A stretch of DNA of 64,000 nt from Acanthopleura granulata. Taxonomy: Eukaryota; Mollusca; Polyplacophora; Chitonida; Chitonidae. Below are positions 53,036 to 64,000 of the stretch, piece by piece; position 1 is the first letter of the stretch, and the number at the start of each line of letters is the position of its first letter. The notes under the pieces were generated by a model, which saw only the letters and a program-made list of their open reading frames with translations, made no database searches and was not told where the DNA came from. The position numbers were made by a program, and so were the translations under genes. Location: the NCBI GenBank assembly GCA_016165875.1, contig JABBOT010000039.1, forward strand, positions 992,001-1,056,000, given 5' to 3'.

Positions 53036-53420
53036 CTGTAGATATATTTGTGCTGTATTTGAGAGAGATTCCAAACAGCAGTGTAGATATATTTGTGCTG
53101 TATTTGAGAGAGATTCCAAACAGCAGTGTAGATGTATTTGTGCTGTATTTGAGAGAGATTCCAAACAGCAGTGTAGATGTATTTGTGCTGTATTTGAGAG
53201 AGATTCCAAACAGCAGTGTAGATGTATTTGTGCTGTATTTGAGAGAGATTCCAAACAGCAGTGTAGATATATTTGTGCTGTATTTGAGAGAGATTCCAAA
53301 CAGCAATGTAGATGTATTTGTGCTGTATTTGAGAGAGATTCCAAACAGCAATGTAGATGTATTTGTGCTGTATTTGAGAGAGATTCCAAACAGCAATGTA
53401 GATGTATTTGTGCTGTATTT
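53036..53420. repeat. 45-bp minisatellite, 8.5 copies
   Basis: Unit GTAGATGTATTTGTGCTGTA then TTTGAGAGAGATTCCAAACA and GCAGT. 45 is divisible by 3, so both strands stay open. Confidence 0.95.
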
Positions 53421-54114
53421 TCCCTGTCACTAGGTGATGCACATGTACATGTAAACAATGCAAGTACACGTTTACCCCTTTGGTACACACCCTTGTCTGT
53501 TTGTGTACTGTGAATCTTCAGCCTTTTCAACAGTTCTTAAAGGGTAGTTTATGCATACAGTTATTGTAAAAGTGAACTTATCAAAACCAGTTCACACAGT
53601 CTGGCAGTCAGAGTCACAAGACAGGAGACACAATGAAATTCTTAGGTTAGAAATCCAAGATGGCCGCAATTGCAGAGTTTTCATCAATAGGTTGGTGCAT
53701 GTATTTCTAATGTTTTGATACTAAAAATACCCCCTGTATGAGCCGTAGACTCATAATACAAGTGGTTAACTGACAGAGGTGGACAAAATGAGAAAGACAC
53801 GAATTGAAAGTGATAATACATTCTGCTACGTGTGATGTTAACTCATTCAATCTATTGTACCCATTCTACCCCCTTTTTTATCGTTTGGAGATAATTTTTT
53901 TTTATACGATTGTGAGAAAGTTTTGTAAGTTGACATATTACTTTGTTCCCCCGGCGTATGAATCCATTGTATGGATACCTGTATACATTGTCACAGGGCT
54001 TCGCCATCTCCGCCGTAATTTGTTCAAGAAATAAATCAAAAAATGAACCTCTTTATTCAAACTGAGTTTCTGGGTTTTTTCGTACATTTTAGTGTGTGTG
54101 ACTGGAAACTTAGC

Positions 54115-54312
54115 CTATGATTGTAAAATTACACATTTCACCCGATTCTGGGAGTTCTTCTGGGAGTGATCTTAGAAAGATGTCTTGGGTTTGTTCTGAA
54201 GGGAGAATGATGTCACTAAAAATGGACAACGTAAGTTTTAGCACCTGGGAGAATATTTTATCATTCTTAAATGCATCTAAAAATATACCATTTTGGGTGC
54301 CAGATTTTGGGT
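54115..54312. mobile_element. MITE-Q copy 2, decayed
   Basis: Shares TTTCACCCGATTCTGGGAGT, TTAGAAAG.TGTCTTG and the distal TCTAAAAAT block with the other copies; ends not clear. Confidence 0.35.
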
Positions 54313-54672
54313 TGATTTGTTGGTGTTTGACACCATGCCCAGGAAGTTTTCACTGACATGATGGTGGTCTAGACTGGGAGATGACAAACCAGAGGACATC
54401 ATTAACCTTTGCCCTGGCATTTACTGGATTATAAACCTCTTGACAGAGAGAGAGATGGAATTGGGACATGTTACCTCATTGGTCAAAAGCTTGATGGTCT
54501 GGCCAAGCCAGCCAGCACTTCAAACATCTGATCTCATGAGGCTCTGTCATATAATATTGATGTTTTTTCTACTTTGGTCGTTCAATTGCGGTTTAAAATG
54601 CAGGGCGAATGTGCCAGAAATCTGTGTTTTACCCCGGGCGCTCTGGCTACCTCCATCAATAAAGCTGACCAC

Positions 54673-54920
54673 CGGGCCTCCATGGCTCGGTTAGTGCAAT
54701 AGCGCTGTGTAATGACCTCCCACCAGTCGCTGTGAGTTCAAGTCCAGCTCATGCTGACTGCCTCTCTGCCGGCACGTTCGAAGGTCCTCCAGCAACCAGA
54801 GGATGGTAATGGGTTTCCCAGGGCTCTGCTCGGTTTCCTCCCATCATAATCCTGACCGCCATCGTGTAAGTGAAATATTCTTGAGTACAACATAAAACAC
54901 CAATCAAATATATATATAAA
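54673..54920 (+). mobile_element. SINE-1, full length
   Basis: CGGGCCTCCATGGCTCGGTT, B box GTGAGTTCAAGTCC, tail CACCAATCAAATATATATA. Confidence 0.85.
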
Positions 54921-55074
54921 TTAAGCAAACTGATCACCATATGTATACATGAAAGTGAAAATGGTCAGACAATCTTTGGTAACACTTTGATACGAAGTAT
55001 CGAAGTGGCGGTCCGCGTCATTTGTCACCTCACAGATCGTTTGCTAATACACAAACGAATCTGGCAATCTTCAT

Positions 55075-55152
55075 TGATGGGTGGAGGAAACCAGAGTTAC
55101 CAGGGTAAAACCCGTGACCTTTGGCAAGTTACTGACGACCTGTCCCACATGT
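55075..55152 (-). mobile_element. SINE-1 fragment
   Basis: GGGTGGAGGAAACCAGAG and ACCCGTGACC resemble the central body. Confidence 0.4.
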
Positions 55153-55204
55153 GATGTACACATGTACATGCTGAGGTGGTCTAAATTGACGTTGTGGGAT
55201 CTCT

Positions 55205-55443
55205 TTGCCCACGGAGGTTAGCATGCTAGTGCAGTGTAATGACCCAGGAGCCTCTCACCGATGCAATCGCTGTGAGTTCAAGCCCAGCTCACGTTGGCTA
55301 CCTCTTGGGCCGTATGTGGGAAGGTCTGCAAGCAACCTGCAGATGGTCGTCGGTTACCTCCCACCATAACGCTGGCTGCCATCAAATAAGTGAAATATTC
55401 TCGAGTAAGGCACAAAACACCAATCAAGTAAATAAAATAAATG
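55205..55443 (+). mobile_element. SINE-1
   Basis: CACGGAGGTTAGCATGCTAG, B box GTGAGTTCAAGCCC, tail ACACCAATCAAGTAAATAAA. Confidence 0.85.
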
Positions 55444-55618
55444 AATGTGAGATCGCAGAAGTGGACAGTCGAGCATAGATTCGGGTTGGTGTCACCTAGG
55501 CCACACATACAGTGAATCTACAAATTCCTCAAGGAAGTTTTATACTTACACCTTGTGTGTCCCAACCAATGAAATGCAAGAATGTGTAACAACAAGGCCG
55601 GTTACCTACTTGTAAAAT

Positions 55619-55743
55619 GACCTGGTCCCAGATTGATGAAGTGCACTCAGCTATGTATTCCTTGAACTGCCATGACAATGTGTGTTGTAGAGATATGAAG
55701 TGCACTATTAGCACTAAGTATGCTTCATGAAACCAGGTCCAAA
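55619..55743. mobile_element. Short palindromic MITE
   Basis: Ends GACCTGGTCCCAGATTGATG and GCTTCATGAAACCAGGTCC; internal GAAGTGCACT occurs in both halves. Confidence 0.5.
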
Positions 55744-56680
55744 ACTGCTTCATTTATACAAACTTAAGTATGTCAGAAAAAAAACAAAAAAATACAAAAA
55801 AAAAACAGCGAGAGCCTGAAACCAAATTGAAGTTTGAACTGATGTTTATTCTGTTCAGCAATACATCGACAGCTTGTACTTTGACAGCCATGTGTTCCAA
55901 AACATTTTAAGACAGAGAGAGGAACTGGAAGATAAATATTAAGCCATCTTGTCTTAGGTGACGACTGCCTTCAAATGGACATGTATAAGCAACAAAAAAA
56001 TAATATTAATAAATATTTCTAAGAGATTTTATCTGAAATTTTAGGTTGGTGAAGGCAGCATTTGCAAAAAAAAAAAAAGAAAAAAAAATGCAGCATTAAA
56101 TTAGCTTACGTTTCTAAATTTGAGTATTTCAAACTGTTTACAAAGGATAATGTCAGCAGACATTATTAGTAGGCCTACAGGACAATCTCCTCAACAAAAC
56201 ACACATATTCGTGAATTACAAAGAGATGTATAAAACAGGCTGTTGTTTCTAGATCTTGGGACTGAAGAAAAAATATTCCCCTATACACAGCCTTGTTCTG
56301 TGACCATGCTTTTCTGTTCACAAATCATCCTACGTCATCACGTTGCAACACTTGTGCTTGAAGTACTACCCTCATACCGGTCTGATGTTACTGGGTTACA
56401 CTGACCCCAGTGGGATTTGAACTGAGGACCTTTGGAACCACTCTACTGTACACGTCTACCAACATGACCTGCATGGAAGAATCTCCGCCAACTGAAAGCC
56501 TGCGAGAGGTTAAGCTCAGAGCCTCTTTATCTAATCGCTGAATAGTACGCTGCGGTCACCCCAACTCACCCTACACTAATCACAGCAGCTATACGTATCT
56601 CGCAGTGTTAGAGTTTAACCTTTGACCTGTGAGATTACCCATCATGGGGCTTTCACATGTACATGCACCAAAGGACTACC

Positions 56681-56893
56681 CTAAATCACCTAAAATTTCG
56701 TCCATGTACAAGTTGTTCATTTTTCCCAATTCTCAGAGTTCTGTCGTTCTTAGAAATTGGAGTGTTTTCAGGTTTGTTCGGTACGTAAGATGATGTCTTA
56801 CACGGAAAACTCGAGTTTCATCACTAAAAATAATATTTGCCTCTAAAAATGCTTCTTTTTGAGGGCATCATTTTGAGTCGCTTAGGGTAGGTG
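56681..56893. mobile_element. MITE-Q copy 3
   Basis: Inverted ends CTACCCTAAATCACC and, at the right, GCTTAGGGTAG. Interior order as in copy 1, including TTGCCTCTAAAAATGC. Confidence 0.6.
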
Positions 56894-58039
56894 GCAAATC
56901 TTCAACCTTCGGATGTACATGTTGACAAACAACATAGCCTGCATTCCAACCTGTGTCCTGACCACCCGTCTTTACCCTTAAACTAGTTTGACTGCCAACG
57001 TTCTCTAAATGTCATAAAATACTACTTCTGGCATTGCAGCCTGTGTTTTTCCAGTAGGATGTCATCCTGTTTTTGAGACAAACCTAAAAAAACTTTTCCA
57101 CGCTCAACAGAATTTTCAGCATCTGGGAAGATAAGCAACTTTATCACAGAAAACACCTTACATCATTCAGGATAAGTGGGGCTAATATGATACAGAAATG
57201 CAAGATTTTCACGCCAGATTTTCAGCCAGTTGTCGAGAAGGCTTTTGAGCTTGATCATGGCTGACCAACTATTCAGATTTTCATTGTGAAAACCAGATCG
57301 ATTCTTGAATGTATAAACGTCACTCTACCACGTGACATTAACCTCAACTTTACAAATCCTGATTTTTCATCAGTTTCATCAAAAAGTAAAATGTGACTTC
57401 CCATGAACACCAAATTAAAAAGTCCTTAAAAAGCACCAGTATGTATGTCTATAATAAAAATACCAAATTAAGATAACAAATTTTGATGGTTAATGTGTTT
57501 TTATATTCAAATTTATCAGTAAGTTACAATTACATAAGCCTCAATTCACTGGACCATTCTGTTATCTCCTCACTGGACTTGACTGGAGTTTCACAAGGTC
57601 TTAAGCAAAGCTGACTGATGCCAGATCTGGACTTGTGACAATACAGCATATGAAGAGCCAAGACATCACTCAGAATGGGCGACCAAATTGGTGGCAATGC
57701 ATAAAAACGATTCTTGTTTTCACCACCTGATACAGAAACATTCATTTGTGTTTCATGTACTTTTCATTCCCTTCTCGATGTCCAATAAAATGTGATATTG
57801 AACAGCTGTAATTCGATATATAATATCGTTACTGCATGACAGTTGGATAATAACTACCCTACTTGACCAAAAAATTTTGTCCATGAATGAATAATTATGG
57901 TTTAAAGCCACTAAATACTGCAGTAGAAAACTGACAGATTCTGCCTCACATAAAGCCCAGCATGGGAGACAGGTACATGTATGTGGTAGATTATGTGGCC
58001 TTATAGCAGTAGATCTTCTAGAGAATATCACAGCTCCCA

Positions 58040-58268
58040 CTGGGCCTAAATGACCTAAAATTTCACCATGACTAAGTTGCTTATTTTTCCATGTTCTGGC
58101 AGTTCTATGGATTTTAGAAAGTTGTTTTGAGGTTAGTTGGGAAGGTTGGATGATATTCTGCTGGAACATGTAGGTTTCATGACAAGAAATAATATTTTAT
58201 GACATATATTTGCCTCTAAAGATGCACTTTTTGTACGAAATTTCAGGGTTTTTTTCACAGTAATTTGG
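58040..58268. mobile_element. MITE-Q copy 4
   Basis: Begins CTAAATGACCTAAAATTTCA and ends ACGAAATTTCAGGG; interior matches copy 3 (ATATTTGCCTCTAAAGATGC). Confidence 0.6.
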
Positions 58269-60514
58269 GATGAGAATTTGTTGATCCATGAAAAAAAGAG
58301 AGTACTTGGGGATGAGTCCTTGAAAGTATTTGAAAATTTGTTGCCCTTGAGAAATGGAGTAATTTGAGAATAATAATATTTTATAATATAAATAATATAA
58401 TATTTTAATATTTTACCTTATACTGATCACTCATCTCACTGTGTTCAGGAGGTACAAAGGACCTTTCTTTTCTTCAGTAACGTCTTAAGTTCACAGACCT
58501 GCAACTTCTCAGTTTTTACCGTAGTTTGTCCCAAGTCTAACTTTTTGTGACACTTTCTTAGACACTCATGTTACAGCAAATGTAACCAGAAATAGTTGCC
58601 TAACATTTTTGTCAAGTCACATGGTACAGTAGCGCTTTTCCTAACTTCAGTGATAAAAGAGTTAGAGTTTGCAACTTCCCTTTCAGCTGAGAACATAGAG
58701 TGTACAGGTAATTGTCCATGTCAACAAAATGCATGCTGCACCACCTACATACACACATTGTATTTCACAGGATGCATTTTGCGTCATTCTGATTTATTCA
58801 TCCAATTCTTGTGGCCAGCTGTGAGTTTTCTTCTCGTGAAATTCCAGTAATCTCCTACCAGAAAAATTTCAGGTTCGGCATCAGAAGTATGATTTCAAGA
58901 CTTTTACATGCATTTCTGTAAGTGCATTTTAGCATGCTGAACTTGAGGGGAAATATGGTAACTGCTCTCAAGAGGACAGGAATTTACTTTGTTGTGTTAT
59001 GCAGTATGCATCAACACAAAACACATATTCTGGCATCTTTTTTGTCACATGCTACTTCTACATGTACTACTTTATAAACATGGATACATGCCTTACAATG
59101 ATCTCCTTCAATATGTTCAAAACCAAGGCGAAAAATGTGGACAGCCTGATTAAAGTTCTGAACAGTTATCCAATGATCACAGTTTTCTGTCCGAGTGCTG
59201 AACAATGGCAACGTTCCACATTACAAAATTCCGTAGTGTAATTTTCTGTTTTGTTTTTAATGTTCTGTTTTATTGTAATGTTTGTTACAATATGTTTTAT
59301 ATTGTAAATGTACATACTGTTTTGTCATGATCTCTGTTATTTTTAACATTGTACTGCATTGCAATGTTTTGAAAAGCTCTGTCATGAAACTTTCTATTAG
59401 GCAATAAATGCATGTATAATCAGCCATATGTCAATAGTTTTTGCAACGTTCTTTAGCGTAAATCTCCCATATTGCAAATTTCCACTCTGCATTGTAGTCT
59501 TCACTATATTGCAATGCTGTGTTTTGCACCATTCAGTGTGGTGCATGAAATCTTGAGTCATGCAATGTTCTGTTTTGCTACATGTATATGCCATTACATG
59601 TTACATGAGATTGGCTCCATAGAAATGCAGAACTGCTATTATGCAAAATGTAATAAAACTACAAAGAAGTATCAAAAACAAGCAATAATATACAATGTAA
59701 AACAGATATCACACAGTCTTAATAGAAAAACAGCACATGGGGAATCATAAAGCAGAGTCACAGAAAATACTGTTCTTTTGCATCATTGGTTGGTTTTTGC
59801 CAAGTCATTTGCATATGCATATAAACACATGTATAAGAAGAAATACAATGCCATGGATTGTCACACAAAATTAACTTAATTCCAGGAATTAAGTTGCAAA
59901 TAAATGCATCTTTTTGAGATACAATGCCAAGTTTAATCCAAGTATGCATATTTCCATACTCAACATAAATAGAAGTTTGACAAAAAACATTTGCATGTTG
60001 CAAAATTCTGTCCAAGGTCAACTTACAAATGTTACAATACAAGCATATCATTAACGAGTTCAGACAAGTCCTTCTTGCACACTACAGTCTACAGTGGACT
60101 GTAACAACATGTGGAGTACAGCAAGACAAACATGTATAATGAATAGTCCATGTCTTGCACAAAACTGTCCAAATATGCTTCACATGAATTTCATGTCCAG
60201 CAATATCTTAAATCACTTATACCGAACTGTCCAAATGACTTCTATTTAAAGTTCTGTCCAAAAATGTCCAAATATGCTCCAGTCTGACTTCATGTCCAGC
60301 AAAATCTTCAATCATTAGACAGAACTGTCCAAATGACTTTCGTTTAATGTCTTGCACAAAAATGTGTCAAATAATTTAAGTGAAAACTTGTCCATGAAAC
60401 ATTTTCCACACAAGTGTACAAAGTACATGAAACTTTTGCTGTAGCTATTCTTTTATGCAATATTTGCAGCTGTCCCAAAACCATGTCCTAAGGTAAGTTT
60501 TTCTACTTAAACTT

Positions 60515-61632
60515 CGAGCTGGCTTCCAGCCTTGCCTTGGTGTGTAGCAGTCCCTAGCTACAATGTCACCACAAGCTCACTTCTAGCTGACTTCCAGCCT
60601 TGCCTTGGTGTGTAGCAGGGCCCAGCTACAATGTCACCACAAGTTCATGTCTAACTGGCTTCAATCCTTTCCTTGATGTGTAGCAGGGCCTAGCTACAAT
60701 GTCACTACAAGCTCACTTCTTACTGACTTCCAGCCTTGCCTTGGTGTGTATTAGTGCCTAACTACAATGTCACTACAAGCTCACTTCTTGCTGACTTCCA
60801 GCCTTCCCTTGGTGTGTATCAGTGCCTAGCTACAATGTCACCACAAGCTCACTTCTAGCTGACTTCCAGCCTTGCCTTGGTGTGTAGCAGGGCCCAGCTA
60901 CAATGTCACCACAAGCTCACTTCTAACTGACTTCCAGCCTTTCCTTGATGTGTAGCAGGGCCTAGCTACAATGTCACCACAAGCTCACTTCTAACTGACT
61001 TCCAGCCTTTCCTTGATGTGTAGCAGTACCTAGCTACAATGTCACCACAAGCTCACGTCTAACTGTATTCCAGCCTTGCCTTGATGTGTATCCCTGGCTA
61101 TCTACAATGTCACCACAAGCTCACTTCTAGCTACCTTCGAGCCTTGCCTTGGTGTGTAGCAGGGCCTAGCTACAATGTCACTACAAGCTCACTTCTAACT
61201 GACTTCCAGCCTTGCCTTGATGTGTAGCAGGGCCTAGCTACAATGTCACTACAAGCTCACTTCTTGCTGACTTCCAGCCTTGCCTTGGTGTGTAGCAGGG
61301 CCTAGCTACAATGTCACCACAAGCTCACTTCTAACTGACTTCCAGCCTTGCCTTGATGTGTAGCAGTGCCTAGCTACAATGTCACCACAAGTTCACTTCT
61401 AGCTGACTTCCAGCCTTCTCTTGGTGTGTAGCAGTGCCTAGCTACGTCACCACAAGCTCACTTCTAGCTGACTTCCAGCCTTCCCTTGGTGTGTAGCAGT
61501 CCCTAACTAGAATGTCACCACAAGCTCACTTCTAGCTGACTTCCAGCCTTCCCTTGGTGTGTATCAGTCCCTAACTTCAATGTCACCACAAGCTCACTTC
61601 CAGCTGACTTCCAGCCTTTCCCTGATGTGTAT
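60515..61632. repeat. 68-bp minisatellite, about 16 copies
   Basis: Unit GCTGACTTCCAGCCTTGCCT then TGGTGTGTAGCAGGGCCTAG and CTACAATGTCACCACAAGCT; moderately diverged. Confidence 0.95.
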
Positions 61633-61754
61633 CGCAAACCTCTGACATATTTTGCTTTTCCTACTGCTGCTGTCGTCCATCGTGAAATCTGAGCGTCTAC
61701 GTCCATTCCGCTACACACACAGGAAGGAACAAACATGTAGCTACATCTAAATGA

Positions 61755-62419
61755 AATGGATGTGGTTCATTTCATGAGATCTCCCGGTGGTTAGCCGTCT
61801 TATACCATGGATGTGGTTCATTTCACGAGATCTCCCGGTGGTTAGCCGTCTGATACCATGGATGTGGTTCATTTCACGAGATCTCCCGGTGGTTAGCCGT
61901 CTGATACCATGGATGTGGTTCATTTCACGAGATCTCCCGGTGGTTAGCAGTCTGATACCATGGATGTGGTTCATTTCACGAGATCTCCCGGTGGTTAGCA
62001 GTCTGATACCATGGATGTGGTTCATTTCACGAGATCTCCCGGTGGTTAGCCGTCTGATACCATGGATGTGGTTCATTTCACGAGATCTCCCGGTGGTTAG
62101 CCGTCTGATACCATGGATGTGGTTCATTTCACGAGATCTCCCGGTGGTTAGCCGTCTGATACCATGGATGTGGTTCATTTCACGAGATCTCCCGGTGGTT
62201 AGCCGTCTGATACCATGGATGTGGTTCATTTCACGAGATCTCCCGGTGGTTAGCCGTCTTATACCATGGATGTGGTTCATTTCACGAGATCTCCCGGTGG
62301 TTAGCCGTCTGATACCATGGATGTGGTTCATTTCACGAGATCTCCCGGTGGTTAGCCGTCTGATACCATGGATGTGGTTCATTTCACGAGATCTCCCGGT
62401 GGTTAGCCGTCTTATACCA
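61755..62419. repeat. 51-bp minisatellite, 13 nearly identical copies, downstream of gene C
   Basis: Unit ATGGATGTGGTTCATTTCAC then GAGATCTCCCGGTGGTTAGC and CGTCTGATACC. Variants: GTCTTATACC in three units, AGCAGTC in two adjacent units. Open on both strands because 51 = 17 codons. Confidence 0.98.
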
Positions 62420-62601
62420 GTTTAGCTTTGAAGGTTTCCACCATGCTTTCATGGTTTTCAGGAAGATCAACTTCTCATTAAAAATATTGTCATGGCGGCA
62501 CAAATATACATGTAGGGCTGCAATAATCTCATGGGTTGTCATGGAAACCGATAATGAACACAGCCAATCACAGGGTTAGAATCTCAGATACGCAGCAAAT
62601 G

Positions 62602-62679
62602 CTATAAGGACGTTTCATTGGTTGGTGGTCTTGCTACCTCCTCCTCTAGCAGGGCTACTCTTTGCTTCAACAGATTTAT
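62602..62679 (-). CDS. Gene C last exon
   Basis: 78 nt, 25 codons and TAG. The helix (LLKQRVALLEEEV) continues the heptads of the previous exon. The 51-bp array at 61755-62419 lies directly downstream and could fall in the 3' UTR. Confidence 0.7.
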   Translation of the reverse strand: MNLLKQRVALLEEEVARPPTNETSL

Positions 62680-63340
62680 CTGAAAGGAAATAAATTAATG
62701 ATAAATTATCAATTTCAAAGAACTTGTGAAAGATAAATTCATTCCAAATTCAGAACTATTCTAACATGTAAGAACCAGAAACACCTTTATGATCAATAAT
62801 GTTTCATGAACTGTTCAGAAAGATAGATTTTTTCATGGATAGCTACATATATAGTTTTTTTACATTAAAATATGAAGTATGATACGAAGTAGAAATTTAC
62901 ACAAAATAGGTTCATTAGGTGATCCTGACCAAAATGTATGCTGGGTGCAACCCAGTCCTACGAGAAAAGATAAGGTCGGTCAGGAATTTATTCATTTTCT
63001 TGTTCTGGCTCTTGAAAACAATACAAGTAGTGATTTCACAGAAATTAACACGGTGAGAAAAATGAAAAAAAAAACTTCTACGAAAATACCAAGAAAAACG
63101 CTTGAGCAGCGCCCTTTCTGAAGGGTCGGTCGCATTACGCCCAACAAACACACTTTTGCAGATGACCTTATCTCCCTGCCCTTCCTCCACCCCTCAGAGA
63201 TCCCACCTGGCCCCAGTCGTAGATAACAATGTCTCACCTGTGTTTCGTAGCGCTCTGTCATAGCACCCATCTGCACTTCCAGCTTCTTTAATTTACTTTG
63301 ATACTTTTTCTTGGCCTTTTCAAATGCAGATATCAAGGCA
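62602..63340 (-). CDS. Gene C: C-terminal two exons of a coiled-coil protein (partial)
   Basis: Exon 63340-63238 (acceptor CTTTCAG, donor GTGAGA) encodes ALISAFEKAKKKYQSKLKKL and on to MTERYETQ. Exon 62679-62602 (acceptor CCTTTCAG) encodes INLLKQRVALLEEEVARPPT and NETSL, then TAG. The join is in phase 0 and gives a continuous heptad pattern with charged e/g positions, typical of a coiled coil; a short non-helical tail follows. Such tails are found in centrosomal and cytoskeletal proteins, but I cannot name the family. The 5' part runs off the right edge; the first nucleotide of exon 63340 completes a codon from the previous exon. Confidence 0.75.
63238..63340 (-). CDS. Gene C penultimate exon
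   Basis: 103 nt; enters in phase 2, leaves in phase 0. Lysine/glutamate-rich helix with leucines at heptad spacing. Confidence 0.75.
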
Positions 63341-63875
63341 CTGAAAGATGAAAGACGTTCACTTCATTAAGATATCTCTGGATTTTTTTTTCACACAGAA
63401 AACATAAACATATTAGCTCATGATGACATTCCTAAAACCTTCAAAAGACAGGCGCAATACAAACCTTCACAGGAAGTACACCTACCGGCTTTTCTTCACC
63501 TTTAATACTGTTTCACACCGTACACAAACAAAAGGTTTAAAATACATAACCGTACCATGATTTTTTATCCCCTTTTCCCATGACAGACTTAACAACCTGT
63601 ATCAAAGTGAGGCTGGAAGCCATTATGGCCCTCACCTCGAGTACACAACAACACAGGTTCAGGTTTCCAATGAAAATGCCTTGTTCCTGCTGAGTTTTGG
63701 GTTCAAATCATTTCAAATGGGGAAAGTGATACACAAAACAATCGTATTGCAGGAATTATAAACACACAGGGACAAAATGCAGAAGAAATGTCTCGAAAAC
63801 ACGGAGCAAAGGCAGAACTGGACAGCGAGAAGCACACGTTTGGAGCAACCACTTCACCATTGTTAGTTCTTACAA

Positions 63876-64000
63876 TTTATTTATTTATTTATTTCATTAA
63901 AATTACTCAAGAATATTTCACTTCTAAGATGGCGACCAGCATTATGATGGGAGGACACTGGGCAGAGCCCGGGGAAAACCCGCGACCATCTACAGGTTGA
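63876..64000 (-). mobile_element. SINE-1, cut by the window edge
   Basis: TTTATTTATTTATTTATTTC tail, ACTCAAGAATATTTCACTTC, GGCAGAGCCCGGGGAAAACC. Confidence 0.8.

Larger units (their letters stand above)
55744..60514. other. Anonymous AT-rich region between MITEs and the 68-bp array
   Basis: Apart from MITE-Q copies 3 and 4 I see only homopolymer A runs near 55775-56090, TTTTGCAATGTT-type words at 59260-59590 and AACTGTCCAAATG-type words at 60160-60400. It may be 3' flank of gene C; no exon was identified. Confidence 0.4.

Noticed and set aside
52989..53530. Several overlapping open frames of 130-180 codons
   Set aside because: All fall on the 45-bp minisatellite; both strands and several frames are open, as expected from the repeat.
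56395..56455. tRNA-like B box (AGTTCAAATCCCACTG on the minus strand)
   Set aside because: No A box, no acceptor stem and no consistent T-stem; probably a chance match or a very old SINE scrap.
61747..62425. Open frames of more than 200 codons on both strands
   Set aside because: They are a trivial result of a stop-free 51-bp unit whose length is divisible by 3.

Overview
The window is animal nuclear DNA: small exons with GT-AG splice sites, long introns, AATAAA signals and very many short interspersed repeats. The commonest repeat is a tRNA-derived SINE (called SINE-1 here; minus-strand copies read GGTGTTTTACGCCGTACTCA) of a kind I associate with molluscan genomes. A mollusc, bivalve or gastropod, or another close lophotrochozoan is the best guess; I cannot name the species. 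Most short open frames are repeat or intron sequence and are not listed as genes.

Genes. (1) Gene A, minus strand, 12965 to 4284: a TATA box, a noncoding leader exon and eight coding exons for a secreted, mostly helical protein of about 469 residues of unknown function. Its exon 3 carries an apparent one-base frameshift. (2) Gene A', plus strand, 528-745: the last exon of a paralogue of gene A. The two lie tail to tail, and the rest of A' is off the left edge. (3) Gene D, plus strand, 14300-14451: an orphan terminal exon with stop codon and polyA signal. (4) Gene B, plus strand, 33944-50186: eight coding exons whose phases all agree, giving a 210-residue protein with a signal peptide, two six-cysteine modules and a C-terminal hydrophobic tail of GPI-signal type. 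(5) Gene C, minus strand, 63340-62602: the last two exons of a coiled-coil protein that continues off the right edge.

Layout. 1-4283 is the intergenic gap between A' and A, with SINEs and a degenerate repeat. 4284-12998 is gene A; intron 7 holds a 625-bp palindrome. 13000-33660 is intergenic, with gene D, SINEs, a 43-bp minisatellite, a block of minisatellites at 24.6-31 kb, and a Tc1-type transposon (31469-33069) inserted in a LINE fragment. 33660-50190 is gene B, whose introns are full of MITEs and tandem repeats. 50190-62600 is mostly anonymous sequence with MITEs, SINEs and four large tandem arrays.

The main theme is tandem-repeat birth. At least four minisatellites can be traced to a single-copy parent visible in the window: the SINE-1 head, the SINE-2 core, the interior of a MITE, and the coding end plus splice donor of gene B exon 6. 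I found no operon, CRISPR array, phage or bacterial system. Exon models come from reading splice sites and phase by eye and have not been tested against transcripts.
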